Below, piece by piece: positions 42,659-52,790 of a DNA stretch of 64,000 nt (its first letter is position 1; each line of letters starts with the position of its first letter). Position numbers and translations under genes: made by a program. This DNA is from Bacillus_AB infantis_B (GTDB lineage Bacteria; Bacillota; Bacilli; Bacillales; Cytobacillaceae): assembly GCF_008180445.1 (NCBI RefSeq), contig NZ_VTER01000006.1, forward strand, positions 248,001 to 312,000, read 5' to 3'. Below the pieces are notes generated by a model. It saw only the letters and a list, made by a program, of their open reading frames with translations, was not told the DNA's origin and did no database searches.

Positions 42659-43810
42659 GTGAGCGACTTTATCAAAGCTGCGGGTGAAGCAGACAGATAT
42701 GAACTGATGAAAGAGCTTTCCGCCATCTTCAATGAGCGGAGCCGATCACAGGAAAATAGAGGGAGCTTCCCCCATAAAAATTTTTTAGATCTGAAAGCGT
42801 CCGGCTACACATCCCTTACCGTTCCGGCAGACCGGGGCGGGAAGGATATCTCATTGCTGGAAATGATCAAGCTGCAGGAAAAGCTCGCAGAAGGAGATGG
42901 TTCTACTGCACTTGCAATTGGATGGCATATGGGGATTACGAAGAATCTGGGAGAGAAAAGGAATTGGGATGATGAACTTTTTTCCTTTCTTTGCCGTGAG
43001 ATCCTGGACGGGAAGCTGATAAATAGTGCTGCAACGGAAAGGCAGACAGGCAGCCCGACACGGGGCGGCCGGCCACAGACTGAAGCAGTGCTCAAGAATG
43101 AGAGCTGGGTAATCAGTGGAAGAAAGACCTTTACTACGATGGCTCCTGCACTGGATTATTTCATTGTCAGCGCCTTTATTCCAAGTGAAGACAAAACTGG
43201 GAATTTCCTTGTTCCCAGAAAGACAGAAGGTTTGTCAATCGAGGAGACATGGGACAGTGTCAGCATGAGAGGGACCGGCAGCCATGACCTTGTGCTTGAT
43301 GAGGTTTCCATTGAAAAATCATTTCTTGCGGAAACATTGGGACAGGATAAAAAGGCGAGTGGCTGGCTTCTCCATATTCCGGCGGTATATCTCGGCATTG
43401 CTCAGGCAGCCCAGGATTATGCAGCAGGCTTTGCTAAAAGTTATTCTCCAAACAGCATTGAAGGGACCATCAGCGATATCCCTTCTGTCCAGCAGAAAAT
43501 AGGGGAGATGGAGCTTGAACTGATGCGGGCAAGAGAGTTTCTTTATGCAGCGGCAGACAGATGGGACAGGGCCGCAGAAAATGAAAGAGCGTCCATGCAG
43601 CCTCTTCTCGGTGCTGTTAAGCTGGCTGTTACAAATGCAGCATTAACAGTTGCTGACCTTGCAATTCGGGTCGTTGGCGCAAGAAGCCTTTCTGAACAAA
43701 ATCCTCTGCAGCAATATTATCTGGATATCAGGGCAGGCCTTCATAATCCTCCAATGGATGATATGACCATATCGCTGCTTGCCCGCAAAGCCTTATCAAG
43801 GCTTGACTGA
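42659..43810 (+). CDS. Acyl-CoA dehydrogenase family protein (YdbM-like)
   Basis: A 383-aa flavoenzyme. N-terminal helical domain, central FAD/substrate barrel (SWVISGRKTFTTMAPALDYF, the MRGTGSHDLVLDEVSI FAD-proximal segment), and C-terminal helical bundle ending ARKALSRLD. It resembles B. subtilis YdbM-type enzymes rather than the classical short-chain dehydrogenases, so the substrate is uncertain. GTG 42659 is placed by AAGGAGGAG; an in-frame upstream ATG (42635) has no site. A terminator follows. Confidence 0.86.
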   Translation: MSDFIKAAGEADRYELMKELSAIFNERSRSQENRGSFPHKNFLDLKASGYTSLTVPADRGGKDISLLEMIKLQEKLAEGDGSTALAIGWHMGITKNLGEKRNWDDELFSFLCREILDGKLINSAATERQTGSPTRGGRPQTEAVLKNESWVISGRKTFTTMAPALDYFIVSAFIPSEDKTGNFLVPRKTEGLSIEETWDSVSMRGTGSHDLVLDEVSIEKSFLAETLGQDKKASGWLLHIPAVYLGIAQAAQDYAAGFAKSYSPNSIEGTISDIPSVQQKIGEMELELMRAREFLYAAADRWDRAAENERASMQPLLGAVKLAVTNAALTVADLAIRVVGARSLSEQNPLQQYYLDIRAGLHNPPMDDMTISLLARKALSRLD

Positions 43811-43842
43811 AAAAAGAATGGGAGTTCCCATTCTTTTTTTTA
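43811..43842 (+). terminator. Terminator after the acyl-CoA dehydrogenase
   Basis: AAAAAGAATGGGA and TCCCATTCTTTTTTTT pair directly and end in a T run. Confidence 0.9.
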
Positions 43843-43933
43843 TTAAGGAAAAAGTACACGAGTAAATTACCGGCAAAACTGCATAATAAAAACATCCAGC
43901 ACTGAAAGAAAGAGCATAACCGGGGTGTAAACA

Positions 43934-45448
43934 ATGGCTTTCAAAAAGAAAAACACTACTGAAAAAAAGTATCAATGGCAGCCTGAAGAGATGCCTGAAG
44001 AGCTGGTATCCGCTGATCATGTCAGGAAGAAGATGGAAGGCTCTGATGATTTCAAGGAAAGGGTCATTGAAGCAGAGGGAAGGACTCTTCACCTGTTTTT
44101 TCTTTCCAGCATGGTGGATGATGCCAGGCTTGAGGAAAGGATCATTAAGCCGCTTTTACTATCAGCAGGAAATCTTATAGAGAAACAGGCGCAAACACAG
44201 GAGGTTCGTCGCACTTCTATCCTGAATGATGCACTAAAAGGTATCCTGACAGGATATTGCTTTGCCATGGAGCATGATTCTTCCGAGGGTGTGCTTCTTT
44301 CTGCAGCTTCCAGCCTTTCCAGAGAAATTTCCGACCCGGCCAATGAACATATTATCCAGGGCTCTCACGAAGGATTCATTGAGAACATAGGCAAGAACCT
44401 CCTTTTGATCAGGAAGCGCATTGAGAATCCCAATTTAAAAGTAAAATATATAACGATCGGCAAAGCCACCAATACCGCTTCTGCACTTATTTACATAGAA
44501 AACCTCACCTCCGGAAAACTGATAACCGAGATTACAAAAAGGCTTGCCAGCATTACTATGGACAGCATTCAAAGTCCAGGATTTATCCAGGATTGCATCG
44601 AGGACCATCCTTTTTCTCCGTTTCCACAGATTTTGAATACAGAAAGGCCGGACAGAGCTGCTGCACATTTGATGGAAGGAAGGGCTGTGCTCATTACGGA
44701 TGGCAGCCCTTCTGTGATGATCATGCCAGTTACATTTTTTGCTTTCTTTCAATCTCCGGAAGATTATAATAACCGCTGGTACCTGGGCTCCTTTTTCCGG
44801 TTTCTGCGGCTCATCTCATTTATCTTATCGCTGATATTGCCTGCTTTCTATGTGGCGGTTGTTTCCTACCATCATGAAATCGTCCCAATTGAACTTGTAT
44901 ATACACTTCAGGCGTCATTGAATTTTGTCCCGGTGCCTCCAGTCATAGAAGCGATGTTCATGCAGCTGGCCCTTGAACTGCTGAGGGAAGCGGCAGTACG
45001 GCTGCCGCAGCCGATTGCACAAACCATTGGCATAGTCGGAGGGCTTGTTATTGGGACAGCAGTGGTGGAAGCCGGCCTCGTTTCCAATGTCATGATCATA
45101 GTAGTGGCCTTGACCGCAATTGCATCCTTTGTCATTCCATCTATTGAAATGAGCAATACCCTCCGGTTTATCGGGTTTCCGCATATGCTTCTGGCAAGCA
45201 TTTTCGGCTTCATCGGCATTGTGTTCGGTATGCTTTTGCTGGTGATCCATCTAGCTCAGCTTAAATCATTCGGCGTACCGTATTTCGGTCCTTTTGCACC
45301 ACTCAGGCTGAAGGAGCTGAAGGATACATTCATGAGGGTCCCTGTATGGCTTATGAAGAAAAGGCCGAAGGATTCAATGGCAGCTTCTTTAACTAAACAG
45401 GGGAGCTCGAGGGGGTGGAAGAGAAATGAAAGTGAAGACACGTATTGA
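43934..45448 (+). CDS. Spore germination receptor A subunit (GerA family)
   Basis: A 504-aa inner-membrane protein. Large soluble N-terminal domain (to about 290) followed by five or six helices (FLRLISFILSLILPAFYVAV onward) and an RLKELKDTF conserved C-terminal element. This is the GerAA-type subunit, which together with B and C proteins senses germinants and triggers spore awakening. It overlaps the B gene by 23 nt. Expected to be made in the forespore (SigG), though the promoter was not resolved. Confidence 0.93.
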   Translation: MAFKKKNTTEKKYQWQPEEMPEELVSADHVRKKMEGSDDFKERVIEAEGRTLHLFFLSSMVDDARLEERIIKPLLLSAGNLIEKQAQTQEVRRTSILNDALKGILTGYCFAMEHDSSEGVLLSAASSLSREISDPANEHIIQGSHEGFIENIGKNLLLIRKRIENPNLKVKYITIGKATNTASALIYIENLTSGKLITEITKRLASITMDSIQSPGFIQDCIEDHPFSPFPQILNTERPDRAAAHLMEGRAVLITDGSPSVMIMPVTFFAFFQSPEDYNNRWYLGSFFRFLRLISFILSLILPAFYVAVVSYHHEIVPIELVYTLQASLNFVPVPPVIEAMFMQLALELLREAAVRLPQPIAQTIGIVGGLVIGTAVVEAGLVSNVMIIVVALTAIASFVIPSIEMSNTLRFIGFPHMLLASIFGFIGIVFGMLLLVIHLAQLKSFGVPYFGPFAPLRLKELKDTFMRVPVWLMKKRPKDSMAASLTKQGSSRGWKRNESEDTY

Positions 45449-46520
45449 CCAGCAGGATTTATTTTTCCTCCTGCTGCAGACCCAAATAGGGGCAGGCATT
45501 CTGTCCATGCCATATTCACTTTATACCGCTGCAAAAAACGACGGCTGGATATCTTTAATGCTGGCAGCCGCTGCTATTTTCTCATTGATTTATTTCTATT
45601 GGCTGCTTTGCAGGCGTTTCCCCCATCAGACACTGTATGATTTCTCAGGGAAGGTGTTTGGAAAATGGGGCGGGGCTCTGATCAATCTCGGCTATATAAG
45701 CTATTTTGTATCTACAGCTCTGCTGGTTTACCTGAACTTTGCCGATATCATCGGCCGGTGGGTTTTGCTTGATACACCACGCTGGCTTCTTATTCTTCTG
45801 CTGATGTTCATAGCCGTTTCCGCCTGCAGCGGCTCCTTTAGCAGCATCGTCTCTCTGTTTTCATTCACTTCGATATTCATTATCTTTCTTTTCATCCTTT
45901 CTCTATTCATTTTTAAGGAGCCTGAAATTGATTACCGGTATATGTTCCCAGTTGCCTCACAAGGAGTTCTCCCGATTTTAAGGGGGGCAAAAGAAGCAGT
46001 ATATGGTTTTCTCGGCGCAGAAACGGCACTATTTTTCCTGGCATTTGTCAGGGAGCCGGAAAAGAAGGGGGCAATAAAGGGAGCATTTTGGGCCCAGATC
46101 GTGATCAGTGTATTTTATTTATATCTGTTTATGGCAAGCATTATCATGTTCAGCCCGAAGGAGATCATACTCATCCCGGAGCCTGTCCTTTACATGCTTA
46201 AAGCCATCACCTTTAAGATCATAGAAAGGCTTGATCTCGTCTTTATAACCGTTTGGATGACGGCAGCTGCAACAACGATTATCAGCTATACATACCTGGC
46301 AGGAATGGGCCTCTCCAAGCTGCTCAAAATCAAGCACAGAAGAGCCGTCCTTGCTGCCACAGGCATCATTTTCATCTTAACCTTTATTCCGCAAGGGGAA
46401 ATGGACATAACCGGCTTTGGCAGGGCGGTGTCCTTAGCCGGGCTTATTTTCAGTTCTGCCCTTCCTTTAGCCATGTATATCGCAGCAGCATTTTTAAAGA
46501 AAGGGGGTGCGGGGCTTTGA
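45426..46520 (+). CDS. Spore germination receptor B subunit (GerB family permease-like)
   Basis: A 364-aa protein with ten helices, APC-superfamily-like; QTQIGAGILSMPYSL near the start is the germinant-binding GxG-like region. It overlaps the A gene and the C gene (4-nt TTGA overlap), so the three are a tightly coupled operon. Confidence 0.94.
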   Translation: MKVKTRIDQQDLFFLLLQTQIGAGILSMPYSLYTAAKNDGWISLMLAAAAIFSLIYFYWLLCRRFPHQTLYDFSGKVFGKWGGALINLGYISYFVSTALLVYLNFADIIGRWVLLDTPRWLLILLLMFIAVSACSGSFSSIVSLFSFTSIFIIFLFILSLFIFKEPEIDYRYMFPVASQGVLPILRGAKEAVYGFLGAETALFFLAFVREPEKKGAIKGAFWAQIVISVFYLYLFMASIIMFSPKEIILIPEPVLYMLKAITFKIIERLDLVFITVWMTAAATTIISYTYLAGMGLSKLLKIKHRRAVLAATGIIFILTFIPQGEMDITGFGRAVSLAGLIFSSALPLAMYIAAAFLKKGGAGL

Positions 46521-47620
46521 GAACCGTTAAGCTGGCATGGCTGCTTATCATAGTCCTGATTCTAGGCGGCTGCTGGGACGAAAGGCTATTGAAAAATTCC
46601 CGCCTTGTTTATATTTCCGCCTTTGATCTGTCTGAGGACGGTAAATACAAAACTACTTCAATTATCCGCAATACAACAAAGGTTCCTAATCCCCAGCAGG
46701 AGGCTACCAATGAAATTGCAAAGGGAGAAGGCTTGAATATTCGGGATACAAGGCTGACACTCAACCGATCACTTGCGGGGGAATTTGACCCTTCCAAGAG
46801 CAAAGTGCTTATCCTTGGGGAAGAGCTGGCTAAAAGGGATATCTATACTGTACTTGACATCGTCTACCGTATTCCGCGGACGCCCATCATTGCTAAAGTG
46901 GCATTAGCTGACGGAAGTGCAGGCGCTATGCTGGCGGAGAATCATAAAAATGAACCCTTGCTGGGGGAGTTTTTGTATGAATTGCTTCTTAACAGCGAAA
47001 AAAGCACCGAAATACAGGAGCTGACAGTGCAGAATATCTGTACTATCCTATTCGACGAGGGCAAAGACTTTATGGTTCCTTTTATTAAAAATAATGATGA
47101 GAATAAAAAGATTGAAGTCAGCGGGAGTGCCCTGTTTCATGACAGGATATTTACCGGAAAGGTCTTAACCCCTGAGCAAAGCAGTCTTTTGCTCCTGTTC
47201 ATGGACAGGATGAACAAAGAATGCAGGTTCGCTTATAAACTGTCAAAAGGTGAAACGGTCACTTTTGCTGTCAACAAAGTCAAAAGAGATCTTCATTTTA
47301 CCTATAACTACGGCAGGGCAGTATTCAAGGCAGATCTGTCGATTGACATTAATATTGAGGAATATCCCCTTGATCATCTGCACGAAAAAAAGATTGCCGA
47401 AGAGCTTGCCGGGGAAATTTCGCAAAAAATGTCTGTTGATGCAAAGGAGATATTCGGTATTCTTAAAGAGGAAAAAGCTGACTTACTTGGAGTTGGAAGG
47501 GAATTAATTGCTTTTCACCCGGATATATGGAGAAACATAAAGGGAAGTGATTATTATGAAAAGGTGGATGTGAAATCTGAAGTCCGCATCCATATTTCGG
47601 GTAATGGCATCATCAATTAA
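46517..47620 (+). CDS. Spore germination receptor C subunit (GerC lipoprotein)
   Basis: A 367-aa lipoprotein starting TTG 46517 (AAGGGGGTG upstream). The signal ends with lipobox LILGGC, after which GCWDERLLKNSRLVYI is the classic GerC opening. Three-domain GerC part follows. The TTG start overlaps the B gene stop. Completes the germination receptor; a lone GerA-type set of unknown germinant. Confidence 0.93.
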   Translation: MRTVKLAWLLIIVLILGGCWDERLLKNSRLVYISAFDLSEDGKYKTTSIIRNTTKVPNPQQEATNEIAKGEGLNIRDTRLTLNRSLAGEFDPSKSKVLILGEELAKRDIYTVLDIVYRIPRTPIIAKVALADGSAGAMLAENHKNEPLLGEFLYELLLNSEKSTEIQELTVQNICTILFDEGKDFMVPFIKNNDENKKIEVSGSALFHDRIFTGKVLTPEQSSLLLLFMDRMNKECRFAYKLSKGETVTFAVNKVKRDLHFTYNYGRAVFKADLSIDINIEEYPLDHLHEKKIAEELAGEISQKMSVDAKEIFGILKEEKADLLGVGRELIAFHPDIWRNIKGSDYYEKVDVKSEVRIHISGNGIIN

Positions 47621-47707
47621 TGATTGCCCGCCTTTTATTGAAAGGTTTGGTTTTCGCTCTATCATGGTAAATAAATATTAAAACAAAGACTACAAAGATA
47701 GAGGGTG

Positions 47708-48664
47708 ATGTCACTGCTTGCATTTTTAAAAAGAGGGAATAAGTCTTCAGGGATTGCCGCTGTAGGGAATACGGCTTTAGCAATCGCCAAAGGAGTCGCA
47801 GCAGCAATAAGCGGCAGCGGTGCCATGTTTGCTACGACCCTTCATTCGGTTGCGGATGCATTGAACCAGGGATTCGTCTTCTTCGGAAGCGCCATATCCG
47901 AGAAAGAAGCAACAAAAAGATTTCCAAGCGGATTTGGCCGTGTGGTCAATTTATTCGTTTTGATCGCAGTTATCGTGATTTCAATTATGGCATACGAAAC
48001 CATTCATAAAGGATGGGATCTCATTGTCCATCCCCATGAATCTTCTGATTTGTGGCTGAACATCATTATTATGATTCTTGCCATCCTGACTGATGGGGGA
48101 GTCCTTGTGAAGGCAATGAAAGAGATTGCCCATGAAACAAAAAGCGGGGCAAAGGGATTCAGCATATTTACGACTTCATTTAAGAATGTCCGTCTTGCTG
48201 CACCGCCTACAAGGCTTGTCTTTTATGAAGATATCATCGCGACATTCGGGGCTCTGCTGGCACTTATTTCAATCATACTTGCCCATTTGACAGGCTTCTA
48301 TTTCCTGGATGGGGTAGGGACAATCCTGATTGGATTCCTGCTGGTGGGAATTGCCGTCAAAATTGGCTATGAAAATACCCTTGGACTAATCGGTGTCGCG
48401 GCACCAAAGGAAATTGAAGACCGGGTGGCAAATACCATCCTCTCAGATCCGGACGTGGTTGATATTAAAGATATGCGCATCCTCCAGGAAGGAAGGAAGT
48501 ATCATATTGAAAGCTATATTGAGCTGAAAGCCGGCCTTTCCCTGGCAATAGCAGATGATATTATCTACAGGGTCCGGGATAAGCTCTTCAAAGATCCGGA
48601 TGTCGGTGATGTCAGGATGGGAATCCTTGAAACTGATAACATCACCACCTGGAAAAGAGAATAG
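47708..48664 (+). CDS. Cation diffusion facilitator transporter, YdfM-like
   Basis: A 318-aa membrane transporter with six helices. TTLHSVADALNQG carries the CDF metal-binding HxxxD pair, and the LVFYEDIIATFGALLAL segment the second site; the C-terminal cytosolic domain ends in the SDPDVVDIKDMRIL pattern. Likely exports divalent metals such as Mn2+, Zn2+ or Fe2+. ATG 47708 sits very close to GAGGGTG; the true start may vary by a few codons. Confidence 0.86.
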   Translation: MSLLAFLKRGNKSSGIAAVGNTALAIAKGVAAAISGSGAMFATTLHSVADALNQGFVFFGSAISEKEATKRFPSGFGRVVNLFVLIAVIVISIMAYETIHKGWDLIVHPHESSDLWLNIIIMILAILTDGGVLVKAMKEIAHETKSGAKGFSIFTTSFKNVRLAAPPTRLVFYEDIIATFGALLALISIILAHLTGFYFLDGVGTILIGFLLVGIAVKIGYENTLGLIGVAAPKEIEDRVANTILSDPDVVDIKDMRILQEGRKYHIESYIELKAGLSLAIADDIIYRVRDKLFKDPDVGDVRMGILETDNITTWKRE

Positions 48665-48667
48665 ATA

Positions 48668-48703
48668 ATAATGAGGCACACTTCCAAAAGAAGTGTGCCT
48701 TTT
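48668..48703 (+). terminator. Terminator between the CDF and YkoP genes
   Basis: AGGCACACTTC and GAAGTGTGCCTTTTC form a stem with a short T tail between convergent genes. Confidence 0.85.
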
Positions 48704-48747
48704 CGATGCAGCTGAACTGTAAATGCAAGTTCTAAAATAGCCCGCTA

Positions 48748-49323
48748 TTATTGCTGTACAAGGGACTGAAGATATCTTGCTGCGAGCTGCTGCTTTGTGA
48801 TGACGAGATACGCAGGAGCTGCATCCTTTAAGTCCTTCCATTTAGCTTTTGGCTGGGACAAAAAATAAATCGGTGCCTGCATCAGCTGCTTAAGGAGAAT
48901 ATATCCCCTGTGTGTCAAAGGGTGACGTTCAAAGCCAAGAATCTGGTAGCCCTTGTTAATCATGGTGATGCCTATGACACCCTTGATTAAGTCGCTGTCA
49001 GGATGCCTTTCAAGATGCAGGGCCAGGCAGGGCATGGATTCGCCGACAATCCTGATTAAAGCTCTGCCTCTGGTTACAGGGCTTTTAATGTGGACAAGCT
49101 GCTTGAGAAGCCTCGAATTATGAAGATGGATTTTGATGACAATATCATTCTTTTTGAGGGAGGAGCCGTCTGAGAGGGTGATATCGGGACCTCTATATTT
49201 CGTCTTTCTGACCCGGAATACGCTGTACTTTTCCTCCAGTTTCAAATGAAACAATCTTGTACAGCAATAATAGACAGGATCAAGGAAATCCCATAAGTAA
49301 ATCAGCCAGATACGAATGATCAT
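48748..49323 (-). CDS. YkoP-family protein
   Basis: A 191-aa protein. The YkoP-family layout is clear: YLWDFLDPVYYCCTRLFHL at the N-terminus, ITLSDGSSLKKNDIVIKIHL and KGVIGITMINKG near the middle and C-terminus. B. subtilis ykoP belongs to the yko glycosyltransferase neighbourhood, as do the YkoS/YkoT relatives at 22.6-25.4 kb in this window, but here it stands apart. Function unknown. Starts after AAAGGAGA. Confidence 0.82.
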   Translation of the reverse strand: MIIRIWLIYLWDFLDPVYYCCTRLFHLKLEEKYSVFRVRKTKYRGPDITLSDGSSLKKNDIVIKIHLHNSRLLKQLVHIKSPVTRGRALIRIVGESMPCLALHLERHPDSDLIKGVIGITMINKGYQILGFERHPLTHRGYILLKQLMQAPIYFLSQPKAKWKDLKDAAPAYLVITKQQLAARYLQSLVQQ

Positions 49324-49489
49324 TCCAGTCTCCTTTGATGTTGATTTATCGTTAGCTTTTTATAAAAGAAGCTTTTGTATACTCCCTGTATTCAAACTTC
49401 AGGCTGTGTCCGATGTGAATGTTTACCATCATGTTTAGCAGCATTAATGAGCACGCTAAAAGAAAACTGACAACCCGAGGTGCACTTTA

Positions 49490-50830
49490 ATGAAAAGAAC
49501 AATCACAGCCCTCATCAGTGCTGCAGCGTTATTTGCGGCTGTTATGTTATTATTCCAGCTGCCGGGCAACAACCAGGAAAGGATAGATGAAGGGGAGCTC
49601 TCCGGCGGTACACAACCTTCAGAACAAAGCTCAAGCCGCCTGCTGAGAATTAATGCAATAGAACAGGGCGAAAGAATTAAAACACTCCTGAACGGGGATG
49701 ACGATGTGAAGATCATCCATCATAACCCGAAGGATAAAAGCCACTATAAAGAGCATGAAGCTACTGTTAAATTTTCCTCTCCTCCTGACGATGATGAGCT
49801 TGACAGTCTGGCGGCCGGACTTGATGCAGAATTTTTCCGGCACATGGATTCCATATTTGTTTTTCAGTCTGACAGTATGACAACCGCAGATCTTCTGCAG
49901 TTTTTCAGGGAACGGCCTGATATAGCCTATGCAGAGCCTAACTTCATTCTGATGCAAAATGAAACTCAGCTTCCGAATGACCAGCTTTATAGAGAAAAGT
50001 ACCAATGGAATCTGCCTGCCATCGATATTGAGAAAGCCTGGGATATCTCAAAGGGTGACGAAGATATCATTATTGCCGTTGTCGATACAGGGGTGGATAT
50101 GGATCATCCTGATCTCAGGAAACGACTGATGAAGGGCTATAATGTCATGCAGAACAGCAGCGATTTTGACGACGACAATGGCCATGGCACCCACGTTGCA
50201 GGCATCATAGCTTCTGAAACGAACAATGGGGAAGGAATTGCAGGCATTACCTGGAATAATCGGATTATGCCGGTTAAGGCAATGGGCAGCAAGGGCTACG
50301 GTTATACATTCGATATCGCCAAGGGCATTATCTGGGCTGCGGACCATGGGGCAGATGTGATCAACCTGAGCCTTGGCAACTACCAGCCGTCTGCTTTCCT
50401 GGAGGAAGCGATCCGGTATGCTTATGACAAAGGAGCGGTCCTCATTTCAGCAGCAGGGAATGACAACTCTGAACAGCCTTCATTTCCGGCTGCCTTTCCG
50501 GAAGTGCTCAGTGTGTCTGCTGTAAGCTATACTGGTGAAAAAGCTGAATTCTCTAATTATGGTTATTATATTGATGTGACCGCACCGGGTGTGTATATTC
50601 CAAGCACCTATTTTAAAAATCAGTATGCAGCCCTTTCAGGCACATCCATGGCAAGCCCGCATGTCGCAGGACTTGCAGGGCTCATTCTTTCAGTCAATCC
50701 TGATCTGTCAAACAGAGAGGTCATGAATATTATAAAAGGTACAGCGAGGGACATTGGGGAAGAAGGCAGGGATGCCTACTTCGGGAATGGCCTGATTGAT
50801 ATCAATGCCGCACTAGCAGCTGCTGAATAA
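49490..50830 (+). CDS. S8 family subtilisin-like serine protease
   Basis: A 446-aa exported protease. An N-terminal hydrophobic segment (about 7-25) is a signal or membrane anchor; an I9-like propeptide region covers roughly 85-150. Catalytic triad: Asp in AVVDTGVDMDHPDL, His in NGHGTHVAGI, Ser in LSGTSMASPHVAGLAG; oxyanion Asn in SAAGNDN. Resembles thermitase/intracellular-type subtilases with the NLPAIDIEKAWDIS linker. The start at 49490 follows GAGGTG. Confidence 0.93.
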   Translation: MKRTITALISAAALFAAVMLLFQLPGNNQERIDEGELSGGTQPSEQSSSRLLRINAIEQGERIKTLLNGDDDVKIIHHNPKDKSHYKEHEATVKFSSPPDDDELDSLAAGLDAEFFRHMDSIFVFQSDSMTTADLLQFFRERPDIAYAEPNFILMQNETQLPNDQLYREKYQWNLPAIDIEKAWDISKGDEDIIIAVVDTGVDMDHPDLRKRLMKGYNVMQNSSDFDDDNGHGTHVAGIIASETNNGEGIAGITWNNRIMPVKAMGSKGYGYTFDIAKGIIWAADHGADVINLSLGNYQPSAFLEEAIRYAYDKGAVLISAAGNDNSEQPSFPAAFPEVLSVSAVSYTGEKAEFSNYGYYIDVTAPGVYIPSTYFKNQYAALSGTSMASPHVAGLAGLILSVNPDLSNREVMNIIKGTARDIGEEGRDAYFGNGLIDINAALAAAE

Positions 50831-50833
50831 TAA

Positions 50834-50877
50834 ATAAAGGACCGGCCGCGGTAATGAGCGGGCAGGTCCTTTTTCAC
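50834..50877 (+). terminator. Terminator after the subtilase
   Basis: AAAGGACCGGCCGC and GCGGGCAGGTCCTTTTT pair with an imperfect inner stem and a T run. Confidence 0.82.
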
Positions 50878-51002
50878 GGTTGATAACATTCATTGGGCAC
50901 CTTTTTCTCCAGAGTGAAGCCGCTTCTTGAAATAAAAAAAGCTTTTAGTCTTTGCAACTCTTTAAGGGCATCATCAAAAACCAAAAACTTATTAAAACCG
51001 GG

Positions 51003-51085
51003 CTGATTGAGTGAAAGGCACGCAGCCTCCTGTGGTAAAGAAGCGCCTCCCTGCAGAAAGCGAAGTGCCTGGAACAAAAATCAAC
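51003..51085. repeat. Shortened copy of the Bacillaceae intergenic hairpin repeat
   Basis: TGATTGAGTGAAAGGCACGC at the left and CAGAAAGCGAAGTGCCTGGA plus AAATCAAC at the right match the 9359-9488 element, but about 45 bp of the centre is missing. The remaining 50878-51195 sequence shows no gene. Confidence 0.7.
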
Positions 51086-51195
51086 GGCACCATTCCAACT
51101 GAAAGTTATGGGATAGGGAATATGATTACCTGACTAAGCTTTAATTAAGCCCCCCAATCTATATATAAGCTTAGTTTAAGGAGCCTTGGCTGCAC

Positions 51196-51468
51196 TCAGC
51201 TCTTCACTCCATACAAAATGCAGCCGACACCGGCAAATACCCAGAGCATCTTGGAAAATGAAACCTTGTCGGCAAGGCCAATGAGCCCTATGGTGGTTGT
51301 TGCAATCAGGATGAGCGGGCCCACGAGGGCGAGGGAGCTGTTCAATACTAGAGCTTTTTCAATATCATTGTATTTGATGATCAGAAATGCAGCCAAAATT
51401 TCAAGGCTTCCCGAAAAAATCCTCAGTGAAGCCATCATGATTATGGTCTTTTCCAAAAGCTGAAACAT
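51196..51468 (-). CDS. YqhV-like membrane protein (DUF2619)
   Basis: A 90-aa protein with three hydrophobic helices. The DUF2619 pattern is strong: ASLRIFSGSLEILAA, KYNDIEKALVLNSSLALVGP, LWVFAGVGCILYGVK. B. subtilis YqhV is encoded next to the spoIIIA locus, and is of unknown function. ATG 51468 with GGGAGGTA upstream; longer frame unsupported. Confidence 0.85.
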   Translation of the reverse strand: MFQLLEKTIIMMASLRIFSGSLEILAAFLIIKYNDIEKALVLNSSLALVGPLILIATTTIGLIGLADKVSFSKMLWVFAGVGCILYGVKS

Positions 51469-51589
51469 AAGTACCTCCCAAAAGCAGTTTGCTATAGTAT
51501 ATGCAGCCGGACTGCCGGGAAGGACAAACATTTCCTGCATCTGCTGAAAGCAAAAAGATCCTGCCCATCATGACAGAATCTTTATGGCA

Positions 51590-52186
51590 TCATGCCGACT
51601 GTTTCAGTTTATTCAAACGGCTGCCAGAAAGCGCATTCCGATTCAGCCTTAGTGCAAGAAGGCCGGCCAGTACGGAAAGTATGATATCCTTAGGCAGCGG
51701 AACCAGCATCCAGATCCATGCCATCGCATAAGTGAAGCCTTCCGGGGCTGCAAACCACAGTTTATAGGCTAGATACATATAGTTTGTACCTAAGATATAA
51801 TTGATGGCCAGTCCCACAAGCGCAGCTGTGATATAAGATGCTTTGCTGGAATTCTTTTCAATTATCTTCCCTGTTGCATAAGCTGCAAGAATATATGTAA
51901 GGATGAAGCCGAAGGTCGGGCTGATGACAGTCGCAAAGCCGGAGCCGAATTTTGCAAACACAGGGACACCAGCGATGCCAACCAAGGCATATACAGTCAT
52001 GGCGATGGCTGACAGCCTGCTGCCAAGGATCGCGCCAGACAGGATCGCGATGAATGTCTGCAGGGTAATAGGGACCCCTCCGATTACCATAAATGGGACG
52101 AATGATGTGATATTTGCTCCAATTGCCATCAGGGCAGTAAACATACCGGCCAATGAAAGATGGAGCGGCGTCAATTTCTGTTTCAT
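51590..52186 (-). CDS. bioY: Biotin ECF transporter substrate-binding subunit
   Basis: A 198-aa six-helix BioY protein that binds biotin for import with the ECF module or alone. Typical: PFMVIGGVPITLQTFIAILSGAI near the N-terminus, GVPVFAKFGSG in the loop, and LPKDIILSVLAGLLAL near the end. It starts after GGGAGG. A TTGACA (52251-52246 on the minus strand) with TATTCT 18 bp on forms a likely promoter. I see no convincing BirA dyad. Confidence 0.94.
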   Translation of the reverse strand: MKQKLTPLHLSLAGMFTALMAIGANITSFVPFMVIGGVPITLQTFIAILSGAILGSRLSAIAMTVYALVGIAGVPVFAKFGSGFATVISPTFGFILTYILAAYATGKIIEKNSSKASYITAALVGLAINYILGTNYMYLAYKLWFAAPEGFTYAMAWIWMLVPLPKDIILSVLAGLLALRLNRNALSGSRLNKLKQSA

Positions 52187-52285
52187 GAAATAGCCTCCCA
52201 GAATTGTTTTATACTAAAATAAGAATAAGATGGAAAACAACTATATGTCAACTAAAATTATATTCAGTTTACAAAGGGGGTTCTG

Positions 52286-52729
52286 ATGATTATGAAAAGG
52301 CCAAGAGCAAATACATTGGGCATTATATATAAGGACGGCCGCATCCTGGCTGAAAAGCTCAGCGGGAAGCATTCTAAGGGTGAGGGAGTCTTTTACCGCC
52401 CGCTCGGAGGAACGATAGAACTTGGGGAGACCTCGATAGATGCTTTGAAAAGAGAGTTCATGGAAGAGATAGGGGCAGAGATCAATATAGTGAATTATAT
52501 TGCCTGCGTGGAAAACATTTATTCTATCAATGGAAACACGGGACATGAATTGACACAGCTTTATGAGGCCGAACTTGTGAATGAGTCACTATACGAAGAA
52601 GATTCCATTCCAGTCAACGAAAACGGGAGAAATTCGGAAGCAAAATGGATACCGGTTATATCTTTTATAGAAAAGAGGGAAATACTTTTCCCAGCCGGAC
52701 TTGAAAATTATCTTAACCGTTACTTATAG
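52286..52729 (+). CDS. Nudix hydrolase
   Basis: A 147-aa Nudix enzyme with a complete box: GGTIELGETSIDALKREF followed by MEEIGAEI. ATG 52286 follows AAAGGGGG. The substrate is unknown. Divergent from bioY. Confidence 0.9.
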   Translation: MIMKRPRANTLGIIYKDGRILAEKLSGKHSKGEGVFYRPLGGTIELGETSIDALKREFMEEIGAEINIVNYIACVENIYSINGNTGHELTQLYEAELVNESLYEEDSIPVNENGRNSEAKWIPVISFIEKREILFPAGLENYLNRYL

Positions 52730-52790
52730 TTTAAATGTGTATTCTTCTGCCTGCACGGGTATAGAACAGATAAAAGAAAGGGTGAAAATC